Assembly: GCF_009617575.1 (NCBI RefSeq)
Contig: NZ_WIXJ01000004.1
Location: 62,001-126,000 of the forward strand
DNA: 64,000 bases
Reading direction: 5' to 3'
Source: Rhodocyclus gracilis
Lineage (GTDB): Bacteria; Pseudomonadota; Gammaproteobacteria; Burkholderiales; Rhodocyclaceae
Part shown: in pieces, positions 8,465-17,509 of the stretch
Layout of the letters: each line of letters begins with the position of its first letter
How positions within the stretch are numbered: position 1 is the stretch's first letter
Made by a program: the position numbers and the translations under genes
The notes under the pieces: model-generated
What the model saw: only the letters and a program-made list of their open reading frames with translations
What the model was told of the DNA's origin: nothing
Databases searched by the model: none

Positions 8465-9809
8465 GCTGTCCCCCTGCGACAGCCGCGTTAGCCATCACCA
8501 GACGCGGCTCGACGCCGTCGAAGCGGTGCGGCGATGCCTCCGGCGCTTCCTTGAAGGCACGATGCAGCAGATAGGTGCGGTTCGGCAGATGAAGGTCCTC
8601 CGGCACGCGCTGGCCATTGGAGATGTAATGCAGGCTCAGACGCTGCCGCATGATGACGTCGAGCGAAGGCGCAAGACTGGCGGCCTCATCGACCTTGGTG
8701 ACGATGCAACCGGCCATATCCGGACCGTTATAAGCACGGACCACGTCGTCGAGCGTGTCTCCGCGGCCGGTTGCCGGCAGCAGCAACAGGCGCTTGACGC
8801 CACTTTCGCCGAACATCGCTACCTGCTCGCTGACCAGCCGATCACGCTGACTCATTCCCATGGTGTCGATCAGCACCATGTGCTTGTGCTGGAGTTCGCC
8901 GAGCGTCTGCCGCAGATCGGCGGCGTCCTTCACGAGATGGACCGGCACGCCAAGAATGCGGCCATAGATGCGCAGTTGTTCGTGGGCGCCAATCCGGTAG
9001 CCGTCGGTCGTCACCAGGGCCACTTTGGCTGCGCCGTGGCGCAGGACGCAACGTGCGGCCAGCTTGGCGGTCGTCGTCGTCTTGCCAACACCCGTCGGGC
9101 CCACCAGCGCGTAGACGCCTCCGCGATCAACGATGTCGCTACCGCCATCCGTCGTCAGCAGGCTGCGATCGGCGGCAGCACGCACCCAGGCCAAGGCTTG
9201 CGCGACCGTGAAGTCATGCGGCAAACCGGCCAGCAGATCACGCGCCAGTTGCGGCGAAAAGCCGGCGTCGAGCAATTGGCGCAACACCTCGGTCTTCACC
9301 GGCTCGGAGCGGGCGGACTCGCCCCAGGCGAAACCGGCCAGATGCTGTTCAACGATACGGCGCAGGGCGCGGATTTCGTCCATGACGACCGCCGGGACGA
9401 CCTCGGCGCTTTGCTCCGCCACGACTGGGCGCGGATCGAGCTTCGGCGGTACGGGGGGAGCCAGTGAGGGCGCCTCGCTGCGGGCGGTGACAGGGCGCGC
9501 CGGTGCAACCGCCGGAGGGGCGGCCGGGGCAACCGCCGGTGCGCTCCGCACCGCCGCCGCTGGACGGCTGAGCGGCGGCTGAGCGCCCGCCGGTGAGAGG
9601 CGCACGGTGTAATCGTCAGCCGACGCGGCGTTGTCACGCCCGCTGCCGGCGGGCGCCAGCATCGAGATGTCGCGGGCGGCGACGGCCATGATCTCGACAC
9701 CGCCGGCAACGCTGCGGTTCGAGAGAATGATGGCATCCGGGCCCAGGGTTTCTTTGACCTTGCGCAGTGCGTCGCGCGCGTTGGGAGCGATATATTTTCT
9801 GACGTTCAT
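8457..9809 (-). CDS. flhF: Flagellar biosynthesis GTPase FlhF
   Basis: SRP-family GTPase that positions the nascent flagellum. The 450 residues show a short N-terminal B domain (MNVRKYIAPNARDALRKVKE), a long Ala/Pro-rich linker (about 85-145), an N domain of helices (about 150-215) and the G domain (from about 228) with GPTGVGKTTTTAKLAAR, DTMGMSQRD and VTKVDEAASLAP. It starts inside the flhA stop codon (ATGA) and overlaps flhG by 8 nt. The linker is hypervariable and probably disordered. Confidence 0.94.
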   Translation of the reverse strand: MNVRKYIAPNARDALRKVKETLGPDAIILSNRSVAGGVEIMAVAARDISMLAPAGSGRDNAASADDYTVRLSPAGAQPPLSRPAAAVRSAPAVAPAAPPAVAPARPVTARSEAPSLAPPVPPKLDPRPVVAEQSAEVVPAVVMDEIRALRRIVEQHLAGFAWGESARSEPVKTEVLRQLLDAGFSPQLARDLLAGLPHDFTVAQALAWVRAAADRSLLTTDGGSDIVDRGGVYALVGPTGVGKTTTTAKLAARCVLRHGAAKVALVTTDGYRIGAHEQLRIYGRILGVPVHLVKDAADLRQTLGELQHKHMVLIDTMGMSQRDRLVSEQVAMFGESGVKRLLLLPATGRGDTLDDVVRAYNGPDMAGCIVTKVDEAASLAPSLDVIMRQRLSLHYISNGQRVPEDLHLPNRTYLLHRAFKEAPEASPHRFDGVEPRLVMANAAVAGGQRG

Positions 9810-11890
9810 ACTCGGCCTCCAATAATAGAGGTGACCTTGATTGTTCTGCTTTCAGGCACTTCGCTGTGCGCAAGTACCTTGAGCTGAGTGACGGCACGCC
9901 GCAAAAACCGCGAGAGCAGCGTGCGTAAATTGGAAGGAACGAGGAGTACCGGCGGCAAGCCGAGCTCCTCCTGACGACGTACCGCAGCCATGGTTTCCCG
10001 CACGAGGGTATCGGCCAGCCCCGGCTCGATGCTGCCGTTTTCGCCGTTACCGGCAACCGCTTGAACGAGTAGCCGTTCAAGCTGTGGATCGAGCGACATC
10101 ACCTGCATTTCGTTACCATCGGGATAGAGCTGCTGAACGATGGCGCGACCAAGGGTGACGCGAACAAGACTGGTGAGCTGCTCGGCATCGGTCGTGCGCG
10201 CGGCGTTCTCGGCCAGCGCTTCGACGATGGTGCGCATGTCGCGGATGTGCACGCCTTCGTCGAGCAGGTTCTGCAAGACCTTCTGCAAGGTGCCGAGCGG
10301 CATCGCTTTCGGCACCAGATCCTCGACCAGCTTCGGCATGTCTTTCGCCAGATGGTCGAGCAGCGCCTGCGTCTCCTGCCGCCCGAGCAACTCGGAAGCG
10401 TGCGAGAGAATCAGGTGATTGAGGTGGGTCGCGACGACCGTACTGGCGTCGACGACCGTGTAGCCGTACGCCTGCGCCTGGTCGCGCAGATTCATTTCGA
10501 TCCAGATCGCCGGCAAGCCGAAGGCGGGGTCGCGCGTTGCGACGCCGGCCAGCGTCCCGGCAACACGACCGGGATTGATCGCCAGCAGATTGCCGGGGAA
10601 GGCCTCGCCCTGACCGATATCGACGCCTTTCAGCAAGATCCGGTAAGCGTTGGGCTTGAGTTCGAGGTTGTCGCGAATGTGCACCGGCGACACGAGATAG
10701 CCGACTTCCTGCGCGAATTTCTTGCGAATGCCGCGAATGCGGCGCAGCAGTTCGCCGTCCTGGGCTTTGTCGACCAGCGGAATGAGGCGATAGCCGACTT
10801 CGAGGCCGAGCACGTCGACCGGCGCCACGTCGGCCCAACTGGCCTCCTGCGTCTCGGGCAGCGGTGCCGGCGCGACGGCAACCACCTCCGCCGACTTGGC
10901 CTCGCGGCGCTTGTTCAGTTGCCAGGCCAGCGTGCCGAGCGCCGACGCCAGCAACAGGAAGGCGAGGTTGGGCATGCCGGGAATCAGGCCAAGGAGGCCG
11001 ACGATGCCGCCAGCCATACCGATCACCAGCGGTTTGGCGAAGAGTTGCGAGATGAACTGTTGCGACAGGTCCTCGTCTTCGCCAACGCGCGTCACCACCA
11101 TACCGGCGGCGATCGAAACAATGAGCGCCGGAATCTGGGCAACCAGTCCGTCACCGATGGTCAGCAGCGTGTAATTGCGCGCGGCCGTGCCGATGTCGAG
11201 GTTGTGTTGCAGAACACCGACGACGAGACCGCCGATGACGTTGATCAGCATGATCATGATGCCGGCGACCGCGTCGCCGCGCACGAACTTCGAGGCGCCG
11301 TCCATGGCGCCATAGAAGTCGGCTTCCTGCGAGATTTCCGAGCGGCGGCGACGCGCCTCGTCTTCACCAATCAGGCCCGCGTTGAGATCGGCGTCAATCG
11401 CCATCTGCTTGCCAGGCATCGCATCGAGGGTGAAGCGCGCACCGACTTCCGCGACACGGCCAGCACCCTTGGTGATGACGACGAAGTTGATGACGACGAG
11501 GATCAGGAAGACGACGATACCGACCGCGTAGTTACCGCCGATCAGGAAGCTGCCGAAGGCCTCGATCACCTTGCCGGCCGCGTCCGGGCCGGTGTGGCCT
11601 TCGAGCAGGACGACGCGCGTGGACGCGACGTTGAGCGACAGGCGCAGCAAGGTCGTGACCAGCAACACTGTCGGAAAGATCGAGAAATCGAGCGGCCGCG
11701 TCACGCTCAACGCGACCAGCATGACGATGATCGAAATGGCGATATTGAAGGTGAACAGCACGTCCAGCGCGAAGGGCGGCAGCGGCAGCACCAGCATCGC
11801 CAGAATTAGCAGGATCAGTACCGGCCCCGCCATCTGGCGCAGGCCGATGCGACCAAAGAGGCTCTGCAGGCGAACGGCGGTCTCAGCCAT
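9806..11890 (-). CDS. flhA: Flagellar export apparatus protein FlhA
   Basis: Largest membrane component of the flagellar type III export gate. The 694 residues comprise about eight TM helices in the N-terminal half, with the FHIPEP cytoplasmic-loop motif (GAGRVAEVGARFTLDAMPGK, then QMAIDADLNAGLI). A cytoplasmic half follows with the substrate-docking platform (RIRGIRKKFAQEVGYLVSPV onwards). Length is normal. The start overlaps the flhB 3-prime end by 8 nt and the stop overlaps the flhF start by 4 nt, so the operon is translationally packed. Confidence 0.97.
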   Translation of the reverse strand: MAETAVRLQSLFGRIGLRQMAGPVLILLILAMLVLPLPPFALDVLFTFNIAISIIVMLVALSVTRPLDFSIFPTVLLVTTLLRLSLNVASTRVVLLEGHTGPDAAGKVIEAFGSFLIGGNYAVGIVVFLILVVINFVVITKGAGRVAEVGARFTLDAMPGKQMAIDADLNAGLIGEDEARRRRSEISQEADFYGAMDGASKFVRGDAVAGIMIMLINVIGGLVVGVLQHNLDIGTAARNYTLLTIGDGLVAQIPALIVSIAAGMVVTRVGEDEDLSQQFISQLFAKPLVIGMAGGIVGLLGLIPGMPNLAFLLLASALGTLAWQLNKRREAKSAEVVAVAPAPLPETQEASWADVAPVDVLGLEVGYRLIPLVDKAQDGELLRRIRGIRKKFAQEVGYLVSPVHIRDNLELKPNAYRILLKGVDIGQGEAFPGNLLAINPGRVAGTLAGVATRDPAFGLPAIWIEMNLRDQAQAYGYTVVDASTVVATHLNHLILSHASELLGRQETQALLDHLAKDMPKLVEDLVPKAMPLGTLQKVLQNLLDEGVHIRDMRTIVEALAENAARTTDAEQLTSLVRVTLGRAIVQQLYPDGNEMQVMSLDPQLERLLVQAVAGNGENGSIEPGLADTLVRETMAAVRRQEELGLPPVLLVPSNLRTLLSRFLRRAVTQLKVLAHSEVPESRTIKVTSIIGGRV

Positions 11891-13022
11891 TCTGTACCTC
11901 CGGCACCAACTCGGCCGGCACCGCTATTTCACGCGGTGGCGCCGGATACTGGCCGCCGGAACGACGCCATTGCGAGAGCTGATGCACGTAAGCGAGCACC
12001 TCGGCGACGGCGGCGTAGAGCGCTACCGCGATTTCCTGATCGAGTTCGACGTGCTTGTAGAGCGCGCGCGCCAGCGGCGGCGCTTCGAGCATCGGGACAC
12101 CGTTGGCCGCACCGATTTCGCGAATCTTCAGCGCGACTTCGCCACGCCCCTTGGCGATGACCTTCGGCGCCTTCATCCCGGCGCTGTAGGCGAGCGCGAC
12201 GGCGAAGTGCGTCGGGTTGGTGACGATCACGTCGGCGTTCGGCACCGCTCCCATCATGCGGCGCCGCGCCGCCTCGCGCTGCATGCTGCGAATGCGTCCC
12301 TTGACCTTCGGGTCGCCTTCCATCTGTTTGAATTCGTCGCGCACTTCCTGGCGCGTCATCTTCAGCTTGTCGTAGTACTGCCAGAGCTGGAACGGCACAT
12401 CGACAGCGACGATCAGCAGCATCGCGGCAACCACCGCGAAGAAGCTGAACACCAGAAGATTGCCGGCACCGGCCATGCCGGTTTGCAGCGACTGGTCGTA
12501 CAAGGAAAAAATCTGGCCACGTTCGCTCCAGATCACCCACGCTGCGATGCCGGCGATCAGGCCAGCCTTGGCCACTGCCTTGAGCAACTCGACGAGCCCG
12601 GACCAGGAAATGAGGCGAGCCAGTCCTTTGATCGGATCAAGACGCGTCAGATCAGGCACCAGCGCTTGCGTCGAGAACACCCACGAGCCGAGGAAGAAGG
12701 GAGAAATCAGAGCGGCCAGAATGAGTGCCAACAAAATCGGGGAAAAAACCAGCAGGGCGTCATACGACACGTCGGTCAGACGCACCAGCATTTGTTGCGG
12801 CTCGTGCAGCAAGGGCGACTCAAGAATCAGGCCGTGCCGCAAGAGTGCCATGGAGCGCTGCACCACCCACGGACCAAGCGCCCACAAGGTCGCCGCACCA
12901 ACGATGAGAACGAGAAAAGCACCGACCTCGCGTGAGCGGGGAACCTGACCCTGTTCACGCGCCTGATCCAGCCGTCGACCTGACGCTGGTTCTGTTCTTT
13001 CAAGGTCGCTATCTTCGGCCAT
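11883..13022 (-). CDS. flhB: Flagellar export apparatus protein FlhB
   Basis: Export-gate component and substrate-specificity switch. The 379 residues have a charged N-terminus (MAEDSDLERTEPASGRRLDQ), four TM helices (about 33-60, 90-115, 140-165, 180-205), and a C-terminal cytoplasmic domain with the autocleavage site NPTH inside DVIVTNPTHFAVALAY (about residues 260-275). First gene of the leftward export operon, with a sigma-70-like promoter 27 bp upstream of its ATG. Confidence 0.96.
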   Translation of the reverse strand: MAEDSDLERTEPASGRRLDQAREQGQVPRSREVGAFLVLIVGAATLWALGPWVVQRSMALLRHGLILESPLLHEPQQMLVRLTDVSYDALLVFSPILLALILAALISPFFLGSWVFSTQALVPDLTRLDPIKGLARLISWSGLVELLKAVAKAGLIAGIAAWVIWSERGQIFSLYDQSLQTGMAGAGNLLVFSFFAVVAAMLLIVAVDVPFQLWQYYDKLKMTRQEVRDEFKQMEGDPKVKGRIRSMQREAARRRMMGAVPNADVIVTNPTHFAVALAYSAGMKAPKVIAKGRGEVALKIREIGAANGVPMLEAPPLARALYKHVELDQEIAVALYAAVAEVLAYVHQLSQWRRSGGQYPAPPREIAVPAELVPEVQNG

Positions 13023-13048
13023 CGAAGGGTTCCGGTGAATTCGGAGCC

Positions 13049-13076
13049 ATTATAGGAAAAATCAATAAAAATTAAA
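13049..13076 (-). promoter_or_regulatory. Sigma-70-type promoter for flhB operon
   Basis: On the minus strand a perfect TATAAT (13049-13054) is preceded by TTTAAT (13071-13076) with a 16-nt spacer, in a conspicuously AT-rich stretch of an otherwise GC-rich region. Initiation would fall near 13042, about 20 nt before the flhB ATG. A housekeeping promoter would place flhBAFG-fliA-motCD early in the cascade. Confidence 0.6.
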
Positions 13077-13145
13077 GGGGTATGCGACATTTTTTAGATC
13101 ATTTCTCGAATAGTAGCAGTAACGCAACAGCTGTCGCAAACGCAC

Positions 13146-13181
13146 AAAAGGGACGGGGAGCCGAAGCTCCCCGTCCCTTTT
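13146..13181 (-). terminator. Intrinsic terminator after cheA
   Basis: A perfect 16-bp stem (AAAAGGGACGGGGAGC and its complement) with a 4-nt CGAA loop, bounded by A4 and T4. It lies 23 bp downstream of the cheA stop and 124 bp upstream of the flhB start. It separates the chemotaxis and export operons and is symmetrical enough to work in both directions. Confidence 0.85.
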
Positions 13182-13204
13182 GCCGTCCTGCTGAGTGATT
13201 TATT

Positions 13205-15118
13205 TCAAACGGCTAATTCCAGCGCCCTCCCGATTCCCGCGCGCACATCGGAATCGATGTGCGAACCGAGGTCAGACAGCAACTCCTTCATGTCGAGAAT
13301 CAGCACAATCTGCCCGTTGGAGAGCGTCGTCACGCCAGCCACCCCACGCGGCCTGAAGTCGTCGAGTGACTTGATCACTGCGTCATCGCGCCCGGCAAAA
13401 CTGTCGACCGAGAGGATGAAGCTGCGCTCGGAAGTCTGCATGAGCACGCCGAACTCGGGCGGCTCGTCCTGCGGCCAGCCCAAGAGGTGCGACAGAGCCA
13501 CCACCGGCAGGATTTCGCCACGGAGAACAAGCGTATGTTTGCCGCCAACCTCCTGCATCTTGTCGCGCTCGATCGGCAGGATCTCGCGCACCATCGACAA
13601 GGGCAGCGCGAACGGCTGATCGCCCAGCAAGACCAGCAGCACCGGCAGAATAGCCAGCGTCAGCGGCAGCGAGATGACGAAGACCGACCCCTTGCCCTGC
13701 TCGGAGCGAATCTCGATTGAGCCGTTGAGCTTCTGGATGTTCGTCTTGACGACGTCCATACCGACGCCCCGGCCCGACACATCGGAGACTTGGGTTTTCG
13801 TCGAGAAGCCCGGCAGGAAAATCAGGTTGAGACTTTGCCGCTCGTCGAGCGTGCTGGCCTCCTCTTCGGTGAGCAGGCGCTTTTCCACGGCCTTGGCGCG
13901 GATGCGCTCGGCGCTCATCCCTCGGCCATCGTCGGCAACGATGAGGACGATGTGATCGCCTTCCTGCCGCGCTTCGAGGCGGACGACACTCTTGGCTGGC
14001 TTGCCCGCTGCCTGACGTTCCAGCGGCGATTCGACGCCGTGGTCGACCGCGTTTCGGATCAAGTGGATGAGCGGATCGGCGAGATCCTCGACCATGGTCT
14101 TATCGACTTCGGTTTCTTCACCCGACAGCACCAGTTCGACATCCTTGCCCAACTGCCGGGCCAGATCGCGGGCGATGCGCGGATATTTCTGGAAGAGGCG
14201 GCCAATCGGCTGCATCCGCGTCTTCATCACCGAATTTTGCAGATCGGAGACTAGGAGATCGAGTTGGCTCACCGCCTGATCGAGCGCATGCAAGGTATCC
14301 GCGTCGGTCTTGCCGGCGAGGATGTCGGCACGCAGACTGGTCAGGCGATTCTTCGTCAGGCCGATTTCACCTGACAGGTTCAATACCTGATCAAGCCGCG
14401 CGGTATCGACGCGGATCGTGTTTTCACGCGTCGCAGCACGTTCTTCGGTGCGCCGCCCACCCGCCGCCCCGGTAACAGCCGCCGCCCCCGGCTTGTCGGT
14501 CGCGCGACGCCCTTCCGGCGGAAAATGCGGCGCCATCTGATTCGCCACCTCGGCGGCCGTAATCACATCCTCGGCCGGCGCCGCCGCATTGCCGGTGACG
14601 GCATTGAGCAGCTGCTGCCAGGGCGGCTCGCCCGATGCCGCGGCAGCGCCTGGCGCTGCGACAGGGGCAGCCACGGCGGCAGGCGCCGCCGCCGGCGCAG
14701 CGGCCTGAGCAGGTGCCGGGGCGTGCCCGGTCTCCAGCGCCGTACGCAAGCCTTCGATGACCTCCGGCGCGGCGGGGTGCGGCTGCACGCCTTGACCCAG
14801 CTCACCGAACATGTCGCGTACGCCCTTGGTCGCCGCCATGATGATGTCCATCAGATCGAAAGTCAGCGTCATTTCGCCGTTACGCAGTCGATCGAACAGA
14901 TTCTCGGTCAGGTGACACAAGGTCACCAATTCGGTGGCGCTGAGAAAGCCGGCGCCGCCCTTGATGGTATGAAAACCGCGGAAGATGTCGTTGAGCAAGC
15001 GCCGATCATCCGGCGTTCGCTCCAGATCGACCAGTTTGTTGTCGACATCGGACAGCAGGTCGTGCGCCTCTTGCAGGAAATCCTGCAAGAGATCTTCCAT
15101 TCCGGCGAAATCACTCAT
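13205..15118 (-). CDS. cheA: Chemotaxis histidine kinase CheA
   Basis: Autophosphorylating kinase of the chemotaxis array that passes phosphate to CheY. I start at the ATG at 15118 (MSDFAGMEDLLQDFLQEAHD), preceded by AGGAGG, giving 637 residues. Order: P1/Hpt with the phosphorylatable His50 (FHTIKGGAG), an Ala/Pro-rich linker (about 130-240) where a P2 domain would be expected, P3 dimerisation (about 265-330), the P4 ATPase (HLIRNAVDHG, DDGRGM, GRGVGMDVV) and a P5 CheW-like domain to the end. The missing P2 is notable. It closes the chemotaxis run, 13 bp after cheZ. Confidence 0.95.
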   Translation of the reverse strand: MSDFAGMEDLLQDFLQEAHDLLSDVDNKLVDLERTPDDRRLLNDIFRGFHTIKGGAGFLSATELVTLCHLTENLFDRLRNGEMTLTFDLMDIIMAATKGVRDMFGELGQGVQPHPAAPEVIEGLRTALETGHAPAPAQAAAPAAAPAAVAAPVAAPGAAAASGEPPWQQLLNAVTGNAAAPAEDVITAAEVANQMAPHFPPEGRRATDKPGAAAVTGAAGGRRTEERAATRENTIRVDTARLDQVLNLSGEIGLTKNRLTSLRADILAGKTDADTLHALDQAVSQLDLLVSDLQNSVMKTRMQPIGRLFQKYPRIARDLARQLGKDVELVLSGEETEVDKTMVEDLADPLIHLIRNAVDHGVESPLERQAAGKPAKSVVRLEARQEGDHIVLIVADDGRGMSAERIRAKAVEKRLLTEEEASTLDERQSLNLIFLPGFSTKTQVSDVSGRGVGMDVVKTNIQKLNGSIEIRSEQGKGSVFVISLPLTLAILPVLLVLLGDQPFALPLSMVREILPIERDKMQEVGGKHTLVLRGEILPVVALSHLLGWPQDEPPEFGVLMQTSERSFILSVDSFAGRDDAVIKSLDDFRPRGVAGVTTLSNGQIVLILDMKELLSDLGSHIDSDVRAGIGRALELAV

Positions 15119-15131
15119 TCCGGCCTCCTGC

Positions 15132-16076
15132 CTAGAAACCCAAACTATCGAGCAGGTCGTCGACCTGCTGCTGACTACCGACGACATCGGTACGGCCACT
15201 GGCGTTGATCACCGGGCCGTTCATCAGTCCTGTCGGCGACTCCTTGCGCCGCGCCTCCGGCATTGTTTCGATCAGCACGTTCATCAGCTGCGCCTCGAGA
15301 TCCTGCGCCAGCGCGATGATCTTCTTGATCACCTGCCCGGTGAGATCCTGGAAGTCCTGCGCCATCATGATCTCGAGCAACTGTGCGCGCGTCGCACCGG
15401 TGCGCTGGGGAACGCCACGATTGAGGAATTCCCGTGTTTCAATCGCCAGGGCGCGAAAATCTTCCACGCTGACCTGATTGGCGAACACTGCGTCCCAACG
15501 CTTGCCAAGTGCCTGCGAGGACGACTCCAGCTCCTCCTGAATCGGGTTGGCCACGTCGGTCGCGTTGAGCACGCGGCACGCCGCCTGTTCGGTCAGGTTC
15601 GCAATGTAAGCGAGGCGATCCTTGGCGTCCGGCAACACATTGACTGTTTTTTCGAGCAGTTTGTCGTAGCCAAGTTCCACGAGGGAGTCATGCAACTGGC
15701 GCGCCATCTGCCCGACGCGGTTGAAAACCTTCTCCTGTGCCGTCCATTCAGCGGACTCGGCGTTCTCGGACGCCGCAGCAGGTGCCGTCTCCTGTCCCGC
15801 CTCCTGCCCCTGCCGTTGACTGGCGACGGAATCGAAGAGTGCCTGGAGTTCATCAGAGTCGTCACCGCCACCTTCGCGCACCTGCTGCAGGACGGAAGCT
15901 GCAGGAGCTTTTGCCGGCGCGGGTGTCGGAGCGGCGGCAGCCGCTACGGGGGCTGCCGGCGACGGAACAGGAGCAGGAGCGGCCGCGGGATTCGGCGTCG
16001 ATACGCCACCGAACGCGATACTGTCGAAGAGCGCCTCTAGATCGTTCGAATCACCAGACATCTTCGGGTCGCTCAT
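15132..16076 (-). CDS. cheZ: Protein phosphatase CheZ
   Basis: Dephosphorylates CheY-P. From the ATG at 16076 (MSDPKMSGDSNDLEALFDSI) the protein has 314 residues, longer than E. coli CheZ because of a Pro/Ala-rich N-terminal stretch (about 28-65). The long four-helix-bundle region follows, with the active-site motif MMAQDFQDLTGQVIKKII (Asp and Gln of the catalytic pair). The C-terminal peptide VDDLLDSLGF is the CheY-binding tail. It starts 1 bp past the cheY stop. Confidence 0.93.
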   Translation of the reverse strand: MSDPKMSGDSNDLEALFDSIAFGGVSTPNPAAAPAPVPSPAAPVAAAAAPTPAPAKAPAASVLQQVREGGGDDSDELQALFDSVASQRQGQEAGQETAPAAASENAESAEWTAQEKVFNRVGQMARQLHDSLVELGYDKLLEKTVNVLPDAKDRLAYIANLTEQAACRVLNATDVANPIQEELESSSQALGKRWDAVFANQVSVEDFRALAIETREFLNRGVPQRTGATRAQLLEIMMAQDFQDLTGQVIKKIIALAQDLEAQLMNVLIETMPEARRKESPTGLMNGPVINASGRTDVVGSQQQVDDLLDSLGF

Positions 16077-16077
16077 T

Positions 16078-16467
16078 TCAGCCACCCATCCTTTCAAAGA
16101 TCTTTTGCAGCTTCTCTGCCAACGTGGCGGCGGTGAACGGTTTGACGATGTAGCCGTTGGCCCCGGCCTGCGCCGCCGCGATGATGTTTTCCTTTTTGGC
16201 CTCGGCGGTGATCATCAGCACCGGCAGATGCTTGAGCGTCGGCGTCGCGCGGATTTTCTGCAGCATCGTCAGACCGTCCATGTTCGGCATGTTCCAGTCC
16301 GTGACGACAAATTCATAACCGCCGTTGAGGAGCTTTTGCAGCGCGATAGCGCCGTCTTCGGCCTCATCAACATTGGTATAACCGAGCTCTTTCAACAGGT
16401 TGCGGACGATTCGACGCATCGTCGAGAAGTCGTCGACCACCAGAAATCTCGTTTTCGGATCAGACAT
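16078..16467 (-). CDS. cheY: Chemotaxis response regulator CheY
   Basis: Single-domain receiver that, when phosphorylated, binds the flagellar switch. The 129 residues include the acidic pair (VVDDFSTM, D12-D13), phospho-acceptor Asp in [12 protein letters not shown] (D57), the Thr in LMITAEA and Lys in YIVKPF. Very close to enteric CheY over its whole length. Adjacent to cheZ and cheA, as expected for a core chemotaxis operon. Confidence 0.97.
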   Translation of the reverse strand: MSDPKTRFLVVDDFSTMRRIVRNLLKELGYTNVDEAEDGAIALQKLLNGGYEFVVTDWNMPNMDGLTMLQKIRATPTLKHLPVLMITAEAKKENIIAAAQAGANGYIVKPFTAATLAEKLQKIFERMGG

Positions 16468-16547
16468 TCTTTACCCCAATTGTTACCTACAGATTCCAAA
16501 GCCCGGCGCAGATCCGCCGGCGTCGGGCATACCCCCCCAAACCTCGC

Positions 16548-17489
16548 CTACCGCTCCAACATCGGGCGCAAGGTATCGGCAAGCACCTCGGCATCGAACT
16601 TGGCGACGTAGGCATCGACGCCTACCGCCTTACCCATCGCGCGATTGGCTTCCGACGACAGCGAGGAATGCATCACCACCGGCACCCCCTCGAAGCGCGA
16701 ATCGCCCTTGATGTTCTTGGTCAGCACATAGCCGTCCATTTCCGGCATTTCGGCATCGACGAGGATCAGTCGGATTTCATCGCGCAGGGCGATTCCCGCC
16801 TGCTGCGTGTGTGCCGCAATCGCCTGCAGACGCGCCCAAGCTTCCGCGCCGTTATTGGCATGCTTGTGCTTGACGCCCAGACGGTCGAGCACCTCGGCAA
16901 TTTTGCGCCGGGCAACCACCGAGTCATCGACGAAGAAAATGCTGGTCTCCTCGGCGATGCGCGCCGGCGCGATATCGATGATCACGGCCTCGCCAAACGC
17001 ATTGGCGAGCACCTGCTCGACGTCGAGGATCGACACCAGCCGCCCCCCTTCGAGCTCAATCACGGCCGTGATGAGCCCTTGGTTCGCCGACAGCAGCGCT
17101 TCGGGCGCACGCACCTTCTCCCAATCGACGCGGATGATCCGGTCAACTTCGTGGACGAGGAAGCCAAGCGTGCGCTTCGAGTACTCGGCCACCATCATCG
17201 TGTTGCCCAAGCCCGAGGGCACGCCGTCGAGTTCGAGGAAAGACGCCAGCGAGAGCACCGGGATGACGTTACCGCGCAGCGAGATAAGTCCCTCAACGCC
17301 GCGCGGCATGTTCGGGGTGCGCGTGATGCGCGGCGTGCGCCCCACCTCGCGCACCTTGAAAACGTTGATACCGAAGGTCTCGCGCGTACCCAGCGAGAAC
17401 AGCAGAATCTCCATTTTGTTGGAGCCTGCCAGCCCGGTGCGCGCATCGACGCTTTCGAGCAGGTTTTTCTTTTCAGCCATATCCATCAT
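16548..17489 (-). CDS. Chemotaxis coupling protein CheV (copy 1)
   Basis: Scaffold that links receptors to CheA and can be phosphorylated. I start at the ATG at 17489, which has GGAG just upstream; an in-frame TTG at 17513 is possible but would overlap the neighbouring cheV end. The 313 residues comprise a CheW-like domain (GINVFKVREVGRTPRITRTP, VEGLISLRGNVIPVLSL) followed by a receiver with FFVDDSVV, phospho-acceptor Asp in LILVDAEMPEMDG and a late Lys in YVAKFD. It is one of two tandem cheV genes, with no cheW nearby. Confidence 0.92.
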   Translation of the reverse strand: MMDMAEKKNLLESVDARTGLAGSNKMEILLFSLGTRETFGINVFKVREVGRTPRITRTPNMPRGVEGLISLRGNVIPVLSLASFLELDGVPSGLGNTMMVAEYSKRTLGFLVHEVDRIIRVDWEKVRAPEALLSANQGLITAVIELEGGRLVSILDVEQVLANAFGEAVIIDIAPARIAEETSIFFVDDSVVARRKIAEVLDRLGVKHKHANNGAEAWARLQAIAAHTQQAGIALRDEIRLILVDAEMPEMDGYVLTKNIKGDSRFEGVPVVMHSSLSSEANRAMGKAVGVDAYVAKFDAEVLADTLRPMLER

Positions 17490-17509
17490 TGACTCCGCAG
17501 GTATCCCGC

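Noticed and set aside
10247-11809. 520-codon open frame antisense to flhA
   Set aside because: His/Asp/Arg-rich shadow of flhA codon structure; no start signal or family resemblance.
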